Notes: a model not told the origin generated them from the letters alone. DNA of 43,596 nt from UBA6772 sp965183875 (GCA_965183875.1 CBCYMK010000030.1:1-43596); one strand, 5' to 3'. Positions 1-9,367 are shown, numbered from the stretch's first letter. Numbers and translations: made by a program.

Positions 1-1
1 T

Positions 2-775
2 ATCGCTATCTCTAAATCACTATCTGATAAACTACAGTTAAAAATTAACGATCAGGCATTAGTCTATTTTCAAGGTGTTAAAAACAACAATGCCCTAATC
101 AGAAAATTTACCATTAAAGCAATTTATCAAACTGGCATAGAGCTTTTCGATGATGTATATATTCTCGCTGATTGTAGGCATCTACAAAAGATTAATCATT
201 GGGAAGCGAACCAATTTAGCTCTTTAGAAATTATAATAACTCCTAGTGCACATAAAGAGTCTGTTTATAAAGAGGTGGAAATTCTTAGTCCTTACGATAC
301 TCGTGTTAAGAGTGCCCAAGAATTGTATCCTCAAATTTTTGATTGGATAAATTTATTTGACATTAATACAATTGTCATCTTACTGATTATGATTCTGGTG
401 GCTAGTATCAATATGATTACTTCCTTGCTGATTATTATTTTAGAAAGGACTAAAATGATTGGACTTTTGAAGTCTATAGGTGCCACACAATATTCTATAA
501 GGAAGGTATTTCTTTACCATTCATATTATTTGCTAAGAAAAGGCTTGCTAATAGGAAATGTAATAGGACTGTGTATAATAGGTATACAATACTTCTTTGA
601 ACCCTTACAGTTAGATCCAACACATTATTATGTTAAAGCCTTACCTGTTTCACTTTCATTTGAAAACTGGGCCCTCATAAATGCTTTGAGCATATTTATC
701 TGTATGCTATTACTAAGCATACCTTCATTTCTTATAAATAAGGTAGAACCAATTAAAGCACTACGTTACGAATAA
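2..775 (+). CDS. FtsX/LolE-like ABC transporter permease, 3' part only
   Basis: The frame is open from the window edge, so the true start lies upstream and the first Met-type codon inside (GTG at 275) is not the start. The visible 257 residues hold the end of a periplasmic domain, then a membrane helix (around INTIVILLIMILVASIN), the conserved cytoplasmic stretch RTKMIGLLKSIGAT typical of FtsX/MacB/LolC-E permeases (compare REIGxLKAxGA), two further hydrophobic helices and the usual family ending EPIKALRYE. These proteins are the membrane half of ABC systems that move lipoproteins or act on the envelope. Its ATPase is not in the window; the FtsE-like gene 30 kb away is not an obvious partner. 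A LolE-like role is inference; membership in the FtsX permease family is well supported by the motif and the C-terminus. Confidence 0.85.
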   Translation: MAISKSLSDKLQLKINDQALVYFQGVKNNNALIRKFTIKAIYQTGIELFDDVYILADCRHLQKINHWEANQFSSLEIIITPSAHKESVYKEVEILSPYDTRVKSAQELYPQIFDWINLFDINTIVILLIMILVASINMITSLLIIILERTKMIGLLKSIGATQYSIRKVFLYHSYYLLRKGLLIGNVIGLCIIGIQYFFEPLQLDPTHYYVKALPVSLSFENWALINALSIFICMLLLSIPSFLINKVEPIKALRYE

Positions 776-801
776 GGCTTTTAATTGTTAAATGAGAATT
801 G

Positions 802-1812
802 TTAATTAAGCCTACTTCTTAATGCTTTAAGTAGGTCTTGGAGCATTATATCAGTAAACTGTAAATGAGTAACAAAACGAATTTGTTTGGGTCCTATAGC
901 AGAACATAGAATATCTTTAGACTTTAGATAGTCAACTATATCTAAAGGGTTTTCTACTGTAAAAATAATAATATTAGTTTCTACTGGTAAAACCTCTAAT
1001 ACATACGGTAATTCTTTTAAGGTAGCCTCAATTTCTTTTGCTCTACGATGATCCTCTTTAAGTAAGTCTATATTATTATCTAAGGCATAATTACAAGCCT
1101 CAGCAAAATACCCGACTTGACGCATTCCACCACCGAGTACTTTACGGACTCGTTTTGCCTGAGCAATAAATTTTTCAGAACCCAAGAGCACAGAACCTAT
1201 AGGAGCACCTAATCCCTTAGACATACATACAGAAATACTATCGAATATAGTACCGTAATCTGCAGCTTTAGTATTTGTTTTTACAATAGCATTAAACAAG
1301 CGGGCACCATCCATATGGAAAGCTAAATTCTTAGTCTTACATAAAGCAGAGAGCTTTTGTAATTCTGATAATTCGTAACAAGCTCCTCCCCCTTTATTGG
1401 TTGTATTTTCTACTGAAACTAAACTTTGTTTTGAAAAATGAATATTTTCCTCTTTCAAAGCCGCTTCCACTAAAGTTGTATTCAGCTTCCCATTTTCACC
1501 CTGTAATAAATTTACAGAAGCCGAGGAATTAAATGCGATACCACCCGCTTCGTATTGGTATATATGGGAGCTATAATCACAGATGACCTCATCTCCAGCC
1601 TGTGTATGTACCTTAATAGCTATTTGATTTGCCATAGTTCCAGAAGGGCAAAATAAAGCCGCTTCCATCTCGAACATATGGGCAAGTCTTTCTTCGAGGC
1701 CTTTAACCGTAAAATCTTCCTCCCAAACGTCATCACCTACTGAAGCAGTAAACATTTGACTTAACATTTCTTTAGAGGGCTTGGTAAAGGTATCGCTTCG
1801 AAGTTCTATCAT
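802..1812 (-). CDS. ltaE: low-specificity L-threonine aldolase
   Basis: 336 residues, the normal length for this PLP enzyme that splits L-threonine or L-allo-threonine into glycine and acetaldehyde in the cytoplasm. The N-terminus IELRSDTFTKPS is the family signature. His83 (SSHIYQYEAGG) falls at the same number as the catalytic His of the E. coli enzyme, the cofactor-binding region HMDGARLFNA is present, and Lys199 in CMSKGLGAPIG is the expected Schiff-base lysine (Lys197 in E. coli). It is the last gene of a minus-strand run hisS - hutH - ltaE, 10 nt after the ammonia-lyase stop, so probably co-transcribed. Which threonine stereoisomer it prefers cannot be read from the sequence. Confidence 0.93.
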   Translation of the reverse strand: MIELRSDTFTKPSKEMLSQMFTASVGDDVWEEDFTVKGLEERLAHMFEMEAALFCPSGTMANQIAIKVHTQAGDEVICDYSSHIYQYEAGGIAFNSSASVNLLQGENGKLNTTLVEAALKEENIHFSKQSLVSVENTTNKGGGACYELSELQKLSALCKTKNLAFHMDGARLFNAIVKTNTKAADYGTIFDSISVCMSKGLGAPIGSVLLGSEKFIAQAKRVRKVLGGGMRQVGYFAEACNYALDNNIDLLKEDHRRAKEIEATLKELPYVLEVLPVETNIIIFTVENPLDIVDYLKSKDILCSAIGPKQIRFVTHLQFTDIMLQDLLKALRSRLN

Positions 1813-1822
1813 GGTATTTATA

Positions 1823-3331
1823 TTAGTAGATCAAATCTGCATCAATTTGAATATTCTGTATAAACTCTACAGATTTTATAATATCCTTATGTAGGTATCT
1901 ATCGTCATCAACAAAACTCACTTCGTTTCTATATGAGTCCAAAATCATTTGTAAGAATGGAGAGGTTTTCTCTGTTCTAAACTCAATTGCTTGAGCTGCA
2001 TTCATTAACTCAATAGCAAGTACACGTTCTAAGTTTTCAACAATCTTAAATAACTTAGTAGCTCCATTTGCCCCCATACTTACATGGTCTTCTTGTCCAT
2101 TAGATGAAACTATAGAATCTGCAGAAGCTGGAGTACACAATAATTTAGATTGAGAAACAATACTTGCAGCTGTATATTGAGGGATCATAAACCCAGAATT
2201 TAATCCTGGCTTAGCTACAAGGTAAGCAGGTAAACCACGTAAACCACATACCAGTTGGTAGGTACGTCTTTCAGATATATTCCCCAACTCGTGTAGTGCT
2301 ATAGATAAATAATCCATTGGTATTGCTATAGGTTGTCCGTGGAAATTCCCACCAGAAATAACCTTATCTGCATCCACAAACACATTTGGATTATCGGTTA
2401 CAGAATTTATTTCTGTAGTCATAACCTCAGAAGCATGTTTTATGGCTTGCTTAGAAGCACCATGCACCTGTGGCATACAACGGAAAGAATAAGGATCTTG
2501 AACATGTTCTTTCTCTCTAGTAATTAATTCCGATCCTTCTAAGAATTCACGAATTCGTTCTGCTGTTTTTATTTGTCCGTTATGAGGACGGGCAAAATGT
2601 ATCAACTCGTCAAATGGTTCTATACGTCCATCGAAAGCTTCTAAAGAGATAGTTCCTATTAAATCGGCTAAATACGAAAGCTTATGTGCTTTCATTACCG
2701 ACCATGAACCGTAGGCACTCATAAACTGTGTACCGTTTAGTAAAGCCAATCCTTCTTTAGACTTTAAAGTTATAGGAGACCAAGAAAGAAGTTCTAATAC
2801 TTTCGAAGCTTCTTGTTTTTCCCCTTGGTAAACAACCTCACCCATACCAATTAATGGCAATGCCAAATGTGCAAGAGGAGCTAAATCTCCTGATGCTCCA
2901 AGTGAACCCTGTTGGTAAACTATAGGCAGTATATCATTATTGTACATCGCTACTAATCGCTGTACAGTAATTAACTGTACTCCAGAGTTTCCGTAGGATA
3001 AAGACTGTATCTTTAAAAGCAACATTAATTTAACGATATCCTGAGGAACTTCATCACCGGTACCACAGGCATGAGACATCATTAAGTTGGCTTGCAGCTG
3101 ACTAAGATCTTCTTCTGAAATACTGTGATTACAAAGAGAACCAAAGCCGGTATTAACCCCATAGATAGGCTTTTCGGTTCGAGCAACCTTTTCATCTAAA
3201 TAGGTTCTACATTTTTCAATTGCTAGAATTGACTCTTGAGAAAGTTCAATTTTCTTACTTTCTAAAACAATGGATTGTAAGTCTTCGAAACTCAGTTGAG
3301 CTCTACTTATTTGGTGCGTATTTTCCTGCAT
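1823..3331 (-). CDS. hutH: histidine ammonia-lyase (aromatic amino acid lyase family)
   Basis: 502 residues. Converts L-histidine to urocanate and ammonia using the self-made MIO cofactor. The MIO triad Ala146-Ser147-Gly148 sits in GSLGASGDLAPLAHL, four residues later than in the Pseudomonas enzyme. The substrate-selecting position that is His83 there is His87 here (NLMMSHACG), which favours histidine over tyrosine or phenylalanine. YGVNTGFGSL near residue 57 supplies the conserved tyrosine. It starts 1 nt after the hisS stop and is followed at 10 nt by threonine aldolase. No hutU, hutI or hutG is in the window, so the rest of histidine degradation, if present, is elsewhere. A tyrosine ammonia-lyase role, known from flavobacterial pigment clusters, is the main alternative but fits less well. 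Confidence 0.88.
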   Translation of the reverse strand: MQENTHQISRAQLSFEDLQSIVLESKKIELSQESILAIEKCRTYLDEKVARTEKPIYGVNTGFGSLCNHSISEEDLSQLQANLMMSHACGTGDEVPQDIVKLMLLLKIQSLSYGNSGVQLITVQRLVAMYNNDILPIVYQQGSLGASGDLAPLAHLALPLIGMGEVVYQGEKQEASKVLELLSWSPITLKSKEGLALLNGTQFMSAYGSWSVMKAHKLSYLADLIGTISLEAFDGRIEPFDELIHFARPHNGQIKTAERIREFLEGSELITREKEHVQDPYSFRCMPQVHGASKQAIKHASEVMTTEINSVTDNPNVFVDADKVISGGNFHGQPIAIPMDYLSIALHELGNISERRTYQLVCGLRGLPAYLVAKPGLNSGFMIPQYTAASIVSQSKLLCTPASADSIVSSNGQEDHVSMGANGATKLFKIVENLERVLAIELMNAAQAIEFRTEKTSPFLQMILDSYRNEVSFVDDDRYLHKDIIKSVEFIQNIQIDADLIY

Positions 3332-3332
3332 C

Positions 3333-4694
3333 TTAAGCCTTTAATTTCTTTATTAAATCGATAGATGACAGATTAGACTGTGTACCATCGTTCATATTTT
3401 TTACTGTTAACAAACCACTAGACATCTCGTCTTCACCGACCAACACAACATAAGGGATTCCCTTTTTATTGGCGTAAGTCATTTGTTTTTTCATTTTTGC
3501 GGTATCTGGGTATAATTCAGAATTTATACCAGCTTTACGTAAGTCTCTCAATGCTTTTAAGCAATAGTCGGCTTCGGTTTCTCCAAAGTTCACAAAAAGA
3601 ACCTGTGTAAAGTCGGCTTCTAAATTTGGGAATAGACCCAATTCTTCTGCTACTAAATAGATTCTATCTAATCCAAAAGAGATTCCTATTCCAGGCATAT
3701 CTTTAAGGCCAAAAATTCCGGTAAGATCGTCGTAGCGACCACCGCCACCAATACTTCCCATTTGAACACCTTTGGCTTCAACTTCAAAAATTGAACCTGT
3801 ATAATAGTTTAGTCCTCTAGCAAGGGTTAAGTCGAAATCTAATTCTGCAGAATCTAAACCTAAAGTTTCAACCTTAGAAATAACCGTTTGTATTTCTTCA
3901 ATACCTTCGAGTCCAATAGTAGAATCCGCCAACACCATACGCATGGTGTCTAACTTCTGGTGTGCATCGCCCTGCATATTTAAAATAGGATCGAGTTTTT
4001 CTATGGCAGCAGCAGAAACTCCCTTATTGAGCATTTCTTCTTTTACCTTTTCTAAACCTATTTTATCGAGCTTATCTATAGCAACTGTGATATCAATTAG
4101 CTTGTCTGCCTCACCAATAACTTCTACAATTCCAGATAGTACTTTTCTGTTGTTGAGTTTAATGATAGTGGGTAATTTCAATTCTGAAAATACGGTATCG
4201 TATAACTGTATAAGTTCCACTTCAAATAAAAGAGAATCAGAACCAACCACATCAGCATCACATTGAAAGAATTCACGAAATCTACCTCTCTGTGGTCTAT
4301 CTGCCCGCCAAACAGGCTGCATTTGATAGCGTTTAAAAGGAAAGGCTATATCGTTTTGATTTTGCACTACATAACGCGCAAACGGTACGGTAAGGTCATA
4401 GCGAAGTGCTTTTTCAGAAATCTTAGAAGTCATCTTCTTGGCATCGAAATCTGTGTCTGCATTAACTTTTTTGAGGTAGTCTCCGGAGTTTAAGATCTTA
4501 AATATTAAGCGATCGCCCTCCTCACCATATTTCCCCATTAGAGTAGCTGAATTCTCCATAGATGGAGTTTCTATAGGTAAGTATCCGAAAGTTTGAAACG
4601 CTTTTTTTATAAGACCCATTAAGAAGTTTCTCTTTAACATTACTGCTGGAGAAAAATCTCTTGTTCCTTTGGGTATAGATGGTTTTTGAGCCAT
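3333..4694 (-). CDS. hisS: histidyl-tRNA synthetase
   Basis: 453-residue class II aminoacyl-tRNA synthetase charging tRNA-His. The start PKGTRDFSP is characteristic of HisRS; motif 2 is seen in RADRPQRGRFREFFQCDAD, the histidine-specific ARGLNYYTGSIFEV lies near residue 300, and motif 3 appears as GIGISFGLDRI. The C-terminal ~90 residues (VLFVNFGETEADYCLKALRDL onward) match the anticodon-binding domain, which binds the tRNA. It precedes histidine ammonia-lyase by one base, an arrangement that would place histidine use in translation and histidine breakdown on one transcript. pyrD lies 64 nt upstream on the same strand and may share the promoter. Confidence 0.96.
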   Translation of the reverse strand: MAQKPSIPKGTRDFSPAVMLKRNFLMGLIKKAFQTFGYLPIETPSMENSATLMGKYGEEGDRLIFKILNSGDYLKKVNADTDFDAKKMTSKISEKALRYDLTVPFARYVVQNQNDIAFPFKRYQMQPVWRADRPQRGRFREFFQCDADVVGSDSLLFEVELIQLYDTVFSELKLPTIIKLNNRKVLSGIVEVIGEADKLIDITVAIDKLDKIGLEKVKEEMLNKGVSAAAIEKLDPILNMQGDAHQKLDTMRMVLADSTIGLEGIEEIQTVISKVETLGLDSAELDFDLTLARGLNYYTGSIFEVEAKGVQMGSIGGGGRYDDLTGIFGLKDMPGIGISFGLDRIYLVAEELGLFPNLEADFTQVLFVNFGETEADYCLKALRDLRKAGINSELYPDTAKMKKQMTYANKKGIPYVVLVGEDEMSSGLLTVKNMNDGTQSNLSSIDLIKKLKA

Positions 4695-4758
4695 TTTATA
4701 ATCTTTGAATTTTAATCTTCTAAGCTACTAAATAAAGCTGTAGTGAAGTAGTTTTTTA

Positions 4759-5796
4759 TTAGAGACCTGCTTTAAGAATTCCCTTACAGATCTTCTTTAC
4801 CATAGAAGGACCTTCATAAATAAAGCCTGAATATACTTGAACTAAACTTGCACCGGCTTTCATCTTTTCGATTGCATCTTCTGCGGTATATATTCCACCC
4901 ACCCCAATAATAGGGAAAGCAGCATTAGATTTTTGATGGAGATATGCAATAACCTCGGTAGAACGCGCTCTTACGGGCTTACCACTTAGTCCACCTGCTC
5001 CAATAGCATCAACCTTAGATTTTTCAGTGCTTAGCATAGAGCGGTCAATGGTTGTGTTTGCTGCAATAATACCTTCAATTTTCACCTCAGCTACAATAGC
5101 AATAATATCATCTAGTTGAGAGTCAGTTAAATCGGGAGCAATTTTCAAAAGTATAGGCTTGTGATTAGGCATATTAGCCATCTCATCTTTCAACATTTGA
5201 AGAAGTGCTGTTAAAGGCTTTTTATCTTGTAGCTCTCTTAAATTAGGTGTGTTAGGAGAACTTACGTTTACTACAAAATAATCTACGTATTCGTAAAGTG
5301 CATGAAATGCTTTATAGTAATCGTCGTTTGCTTGTTCGTTGGGTGTAACTTTGTTTTTACCAATATTCCCACCAATCAACACTTTAGTTTTACGTTTTTT
5401 CAAACGTTTTACAGCAGCTTCTACCCCTTCGTTATTAAAACCCATTCTATTTACCAATGCAGAATCTTGTGGTAAACGGAATAAACGTGGCTTAGGATTC
5501 CCTTCCTGTCCTTTAGGCGTTAGTGTCCCAATTTCAATAAATCCAAATCCTAGGTTAGCCAGCTCATTATAAAGCTTTGCCTCCTTATCGAATCCAGCTG
5601 CTAAGCCGACAGGATTATCGAATTCTAATCCAAAAACTGAACGTTTAAGTCTATCGTCGTTAACTTTATAAAAAGCTCTACTCAGTACAGGAACTCCTGG
5701 TATACTATGTAATACCTTTAAAGATTTAAATACAAAATGGTGAATTTTTTCTGGATCGAAACAGAAAAATAATGGACGGATAATCGCTTTATACAT
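4759..5796 (-). CDS. pyrD: dihydroorotate dehydrogenase (quinone), class 2
   Basis: 345 residues. Oxidises dihydroorotate to orotate in pyrimidine synthesis and passes electrons to membrane quinone. The class 2 hallmark is the N-terminal amphipathic segment (MYKAIIRPLFFCFDPEKIHHFVFK) that sits on the inner membrane. FMN and substrate motifs are visible: AAGFDKEA, NRMGFNNEG, GGNIGKNK, the catalytic serine in NVSSPNTPNLRELQ, KIAPDLT and GVGGIYTAEDA. A TAnnTTTG promoter element lies 19 nt before the start. Downstream genes on the strand begin with hisS. Confidence 0.96.
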   Translation of the reverse strand: MYKAIIRPLFFCFDPEKIHHFVFKSLKVLHSIPGVPVLSRAFYKVNDDRLKRSVFGLEFDNPVGLAAGFDKEAKLYNELANLGFGFIEIGTLTPKGQEGNPKPRLFRLPQDSALVNRMGFNNEGVEAAVKRLKKRKTKVLIGGNIGKNKVTPNEQANDDYYKAFHALYEYVDYFVVNVSSPNTPNLRELQDKKPLTALLQMLKDEMANMPNHKPILLKIAPDLTDSQLDDIIAIVAEVKIEGIIAANTTIDRSMLSTEKSKVDAIGAGGLSGKPVRARSTEVIAYLHQKSNAAFPIIGVGGIYTAEDAIEKMKAGASLVQVYSGFIYEGPSMVKKICKGILKAGL

Positions 5797-5815
5797 AGTT
5801 CTTTTTATTGCTAGG

Positions 5816-5823
5816 CAAATTTA
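5816..5823 (-). promoter_or_regulatory. Bacteroidota -7 element before pyrD
   Basis: On the minus strand this reads TAAATTTG, an exact match to TAnnTTTG, 19 nt before the pyrD ATG. I see no good TTG -33 element at the usual 17-19 nt spacing, so the call rests on the -7 match and position. Confidence 0.45.
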
Positions 5824-5873
5824 GCAGAATATGGTAGATTTTTAGACATTTACTTAATTTATAATTGAGCTAT

Positions 5874-7514
5874 TTAATATATCCCAATTAAAATTGGGTT
5901 ATGGTCTGAGGAGCGAAAATAACTAGAGTCAGCATCCTCAAAACGGTAATCTATCCAATTAGGGTAGCTAGCATTAATATCTAAAACCTGTGTTTGTTTG
6001 ATTCTTTTTTTGAAATCAGTTGTAGCGAAAGCGTGATCCAAGGAACCCATATTTCCCTTATATATATAAGAATAATTTGAAGTCGCCAGTCGTGTAAGAT
6101 TTTCAGCTTCTATAGCTTGAATAGGATCTTCTTTGGAGTAAGCATTAAAGTCACCAACGATTAATAGGTCTTTCTCAGCATATAAAGAATCAGCGAGCTG
6201 AACTAGTTTTTCTGCCTGTTGTGTTCTTTTATAATTAAAAGCAGCTTGTCCATCCGACTGATCTATATTTTCCCCTTTGGCATTACGTGGACTTTTAGAC
6301 TTAAAGTGATTAACTGATAAAACGAAATCTAGACTATCTTTAAAAGTAAAAGACTGAAACAATGGGCTTCTAGAGAAAGTCTTAGAAGGGTAATAAACCC
6401 CTAACTCAGAAATACTTACATTTAGTGAGTCGTAAATAATTCCATTTTTTATCACATCTTTTGAAGCTAAACCAACCGTTTTTGCAACAGCATAACTACT
6501 CCTATTGGTGTTGGAATTAAGAAACTCACAAAACTGAGCTATTGAACTTAAGGTATGTTCTCCATCATTTTCCACTTCCATTAAAGCAATAATATCTGGA
6601 TTTGCAAGGTCTATAGCGGCAGCTAATTTAGAGAGTTGTTTTTGGTAAGATTGATAATCTTTAGCACCACGTGCTGTAGGAAAGCCTCCTTTATTCCCGT
6701 CTCCATTAAATAAATTATGAAGGTTGAAACTCATTATTTTTAAATCCCCTAAAAGGTCTGTATCATGATCTTTATTAATGTTTATATACTCTAAATCAGA
6801 AACTAAGCGAATGGAATACTGTTCATTTCGTTGACTTAAATACCCTTTAATATTACTCACTTTTGTCCCTACCACAACTGCAGCCTTAGGTAAATATAAA
6901 TTTTCATCTGTAGGATTTCTATTATTGGATAAATCATCAACTACAATACTGGTAGTCTTTTGCTGTAAATTGTGTTTTTCTATTTCTTCAGATTCATTTT
7001 GGGCATCGTAATTTTCGGTACCCTGTACCATGGGGTTTAAAGAAAGTAAAAGCTTACCATATTTTGCAAATGAATACGAATCGGATATATACAGGGGGTC
7101 GGTTATAGAAACCAGACACCCCTCTAGCTCCTCAATTGATTTTTCAGTACAAGGAAAACTTAGAATTTTAGTAGCAACTGTATTATTAGAAGATAAGACC
7201 GTAATAGAACTCACACTGTCTAATCGAGTTTCATTTTTATACTCTATTACTTTAGCACAAATAAGAATTTCATCTCCTAAATTCACCTTTCTTTTAGAGT
7301 GAACAAATATACCCCACGAAGAGAAAAGTCTTTCATCTTGAAGATAAAAACCTGCCAATTCTCCAGCTTCTTGAAAATCGCCAGAAACCACCCCTTTTAC
7401 GCTAATATAAGAATTTGTTAAATCTGCCTTATAGTGTTGGATACTAGCAATACGAACTTCATTACTACAGGAGCAAAAGAATAGTAATAATACACTGATT
7501 AATAACTTATTCAT
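5874..7514 (-). CDS. ExeM/NucH-like endonuclease/exonuclease/phosphatase lipoprotein
   Basis: Predicted exported nuclease of the endonuclease/exonuclease/phosphatase fold. From the chosen ATG the protein is 546 residues and begins MNKLLISVLLLFFCSCSNE, a lipoprotein signal with lipidation expected at Cys16. An ATG 24 nt further upstream (7538) is also possible, but it adds a non-signal leader and has GGAG abutting it with no spacer. Residues ~20-110 look like an OB-fold domain (VKGVVSGDF, SWGIFVH, GDEILICAKV), followed by the nuclease domain: MSFNLHNLF, IIALMEVEN, VNHFKSKS with DGQAAFNYKR, LIVGDFNAY and the final SSDHNPILIG. This OB + nuclease order is that of extracellular nucleases such as ExeM. 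The ATG overlaps the upstream gene's stop by 8 nt, so it is translated from the same mRNA. Substrate (DNA versus phosphoester) is inference. Confidence 0.82.
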   Translation of the reverse strand: MNKLLISVLLLFFCSCSNEVRIASIQHYKADLTNSYISVKGVVSGDFQEAGELAGFYLQDERLFSSWGIFVHSKRKVNLGDEILICAKVIEYKNETRLDSVSSITVLSSNNTVATKILSFPCTEKSIEELEGCLVSITDPLYISDSYSFAKYGKLLLSLNPMVQGTENYDAQNESEEIEKHNLQQKTTSIVVDDLSNNRNPTDENLYLPKAAVVVGTKVSNIKGYLSQRNEQYSIRLVSDLEYININKDHDTDLLGDLKIMSFNLHNLFNGDGNKGGFPTARGAKDYQSYQKQLSKLAAAIDLANPDIIALMEVENDGEHTLSSIAQFCEFLNSNTNRSSYAVAKTVGLASKDVIKNGIIYDSLNVSISELGVYYPSKTFSRSPLFQSFTFKDSLDFVLSVNHFKSKSPRNAKGENIDQSDGQAAFNYKRTQQAEKLVQLADSLYAEKDLLIVGDFNAYSKEDPIQAIEAENLTRLATSNYSYIYKGNMGSLDHAFATTDFKKRIKQTQVLDINASYPNWIDYRFEDADSSYFRSSDHNPILIGIY

Positions 7515-8862
7515 GTTTATCAAGTTTAATATTTTCATCTCCTTTTTGATAAGGTATATAGGTGATTATAAGCTGTAACATCTCGTTGGTTGTTTTCATA
7601 CTCCCATTTTTTCCAATTATAAATTGGGGTGGATTAAATGGGTTGTCCATATTATTCAAAGTATTGTCAAAAAGTGACTCTACCACAATACGTGTGTTTT
7701 TCGGAAGATGTATCATCGAAGGAAATGTGTAGAAATACTGCCATCTAAAATTCCAATCGTCAATTTTTATAAGAGGTATAGTATCTGCATTTGGAGGGAT
7801 AGCAAAAGCTTTAAACTTTTTTCCTATTAAGTGCATATGTGGATTTACGGTAAGTACCGAAATAGCTTCAGGGATTGTGTATTCACTGCCAAAAGCTTTT
7901 ACTGTATTGGGTGGTATTACCAGCGGTGGTGTTACTGGAGCTACCCCCTGAGTTCCAATAATTAATTCGTGTAAAGGCCGTTTAGGTTTATGCTCATCAA
8001 AATAAATATTAAAATACGAATGATCATAAGCGTCCTTTGGTGATGGCCCATAATGAAAGTCTTTAACCAAAAGAGCAGATTGTTTTTTAAGCCTAGCCCC
8101 CCCTATTCCTGTAGGATATATAAAAGGCTCCACTCCGGGTAAATAGTTGGCTACAGAAGGATTTAAATTGGGAAATACACCATTCTCATAAGGGATATTT
8201 AATTCATAAAAGGCGGATGAATCGGTGTGATTTTCACTGTTTATATACGGTGTTTCCTTTAAATGTGTTGGTTTATATTCGTTGTAGCTTATTAAATGTG
8301 CATTTATATGGTGAACCAATTGTTTATTGTCTGGTACAAATTCTATAAGTCTAATGTTTGTATCGTTGGGAACTATAAAAGGAATCTTAGCAATCATAAA
8401 CCGATCTTTATTATCCCCAGGAATAAAGAAGGCTTTATCCATTTTTACCACTAGGTCAGGGTTTCCTAAACTCTGTTTTAGCTCGTTTGTATATTGGTAA
8501 TTTGTAAATCCTAAGGTATCACCAGGTTTAACGCCTTGTAAATACCATTGTTCTAAAATTTGCTTTTCTGAATTAGTAAGTGTCTTTTCACCAATAAAAT
8601 GACTATAATCGGTATCTGCTGGCCAAGGAGGCATATAGCCAGACTTGGTAACATGGGAAATCATTTTAGCTCTTTTTGCTATATCTTGATAACTCTCTAA
8701 AGCAAAAGGTGCAGGACCATTTTTATGGTGACAAGAGCTACAGTTAGAAAATATTATGGGCGCTATATCAGATGTAAAATCATATTCTTTAGGACTGTTT
8801 ATACAAGATGTAAAAACAGTAAAAAACAGGAACAGAAAAAAATTATTCAATGAAACAGCCAA
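7507..8862 (-). CDS. lipoprotein with cytochrome c motif and copper type II monooxygenase-like domain
   Basis: 451 residues with a lipoprotein signal (FLFLFFTVFTSC, Cys20). Next comes a single heme c attachment site C41-S-S-C44-H45 (NCSSCHHKNGPAPF) with the later ligand-like GYMPPWPAD. The rest resembles peptidylglycine alpha-hydroxylating/dopamine beta-type copper monooxygenases. The paired histidines H184-H185 (LVHHINAHL) fit the CuH site, H342/H344 (NPHMHLIGK) fit the CuM site, and M428 in NEMLQLIITY sits where the CuM methionine is found in PHM. That ligand match is my reading, not an alignment. It overlaps the redoxin gene upstream by 20 nt and the nuclease downstream by 8 nt. Likely an envelope redox enzyme receiving electrons through its heme; the substrate is unknown. 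Confidence 0.78.
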   Translation of the reverse strand: MAVSLNNFFLFLFFTVFTSCINSPKEYDFTSDIAPIIFSNCSSCHHKNGPAPFALESYQDIAKRAKMISHVTKSGYMPPWPADTDYSHFIGEKTLTNSEKQILEQWYLQGVKPGDTLGFTNYQYTNELKQSLGNPDLVVKMDKAFFIPGDNKDRFMIAKIPFIVPNDTNIRLIEFVPDNKQLVHHINAHLISYNEYKPTHLKETPYINSENHTDSSAFYELNIPYENGVFPNLNPSVANYLPGVEPFIYPTGIGGARLKKQSALLVKDFHYGPSPKDAYDHSYFNIYFDEHKPKRPLHELIIGTQGVAPVTPPLVIPPNTVKAFGSEYTIPEAISVLTVNPHMHLIGKKFKAFAIPPNADTIPLIKIDDWNFRWQYFYTFPSMIHLPKNTRIVVESLFDNTLNNMDNPFNPPQFIIGKNGSMKTTNEMLQLIITYIPYQKGDENIKLDKHE

Positions 8863-9367
8863 TTGCTTTTGTTTTAGGGGTTTCTATTGTGGTCCCTACT
8901 AAGTAAGAATCGATAGCGTCTTTTAAATAATACTCTGTAATTACTTGTCTCCTCCTACCTAACTCACCTAACCAGTTGTCGAACAAACCCTGGTATAAAA
9001 TTTCATTATGCTCATCAATAAAATATACTTCTGGGGTTATTGTAGCATCAAGGTGAGTGATTAAATTAAAATCTGGGTCGTAAATAATATCCAAGGCTAA
9101 ACTATAAGTATTCAGAAAGCTGTCTACCTCATGCTTAGTGTAATGATTTCCAGAAACAACACCATAAAACTGAATTTCATTACCATAATATGCAATATAG
9201 TCGGTTATATCCTTAGTATAATTTATACAAAGTGGGCATTCTGGAGAAATCATAATTAACACTTTAGGCGTATTATCTTTTAATACAGTATGTTGTTCGT
9301 GTAGATTATTACAAGAATAGAATACTATAAAGCTTAAAAATAAAAAAAACCGCAAGAGATTTATCAT
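8843..9367 (-). CDS. redoxin/thioredoxin-fold lipoprotein
   Basis: 174 residues with a lipoprotein signal ending FIVFYSC (Cys19). The fold is indicated by a beta strand VLIMISPECPLC leading to a CxxC pair at C44 and C47, then the cis-proline-like region ITPEVYFIDEHNEILYQG. The C-terminus ends in GCFIE, reminiscent of the Gly-Cys-x-Ile tail I recall on redoxins encoded next to cytochrome/monooxygenase genes. It is first of three overlapping minus-strand genes and probably supplies or senses thiol redox state, or helps heme or copper insertion, for the enzyme that follows. No resolving role can be shown. A TAnnTTTG element ends 4 nt before its ATG. Confidence 0.8.
   Translation of the reverse strand: MINLLRFFLFLSFIVFYSCNNLHEQHTVLKDNTPKVLIMISPECPLCINYTKDITDYIAYYGNEIQFYGVVSGNHYTKHEVDSFLNTYSLALDIIYDPDFNLITHLDATITPEVYFIDEHNEILYQGLFDNWLGELGRRRQVITEYYLKDAIDSYLVGTTIETPKTKAIGCFIE

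Noticed and set aside
2..775. Partner ftsX for the ftsE-like gene at 30288
   Set aside because: They are 30 kb apart, and the visible part is a generic FtsX/LolE-type permease without cell-division-specific marks.
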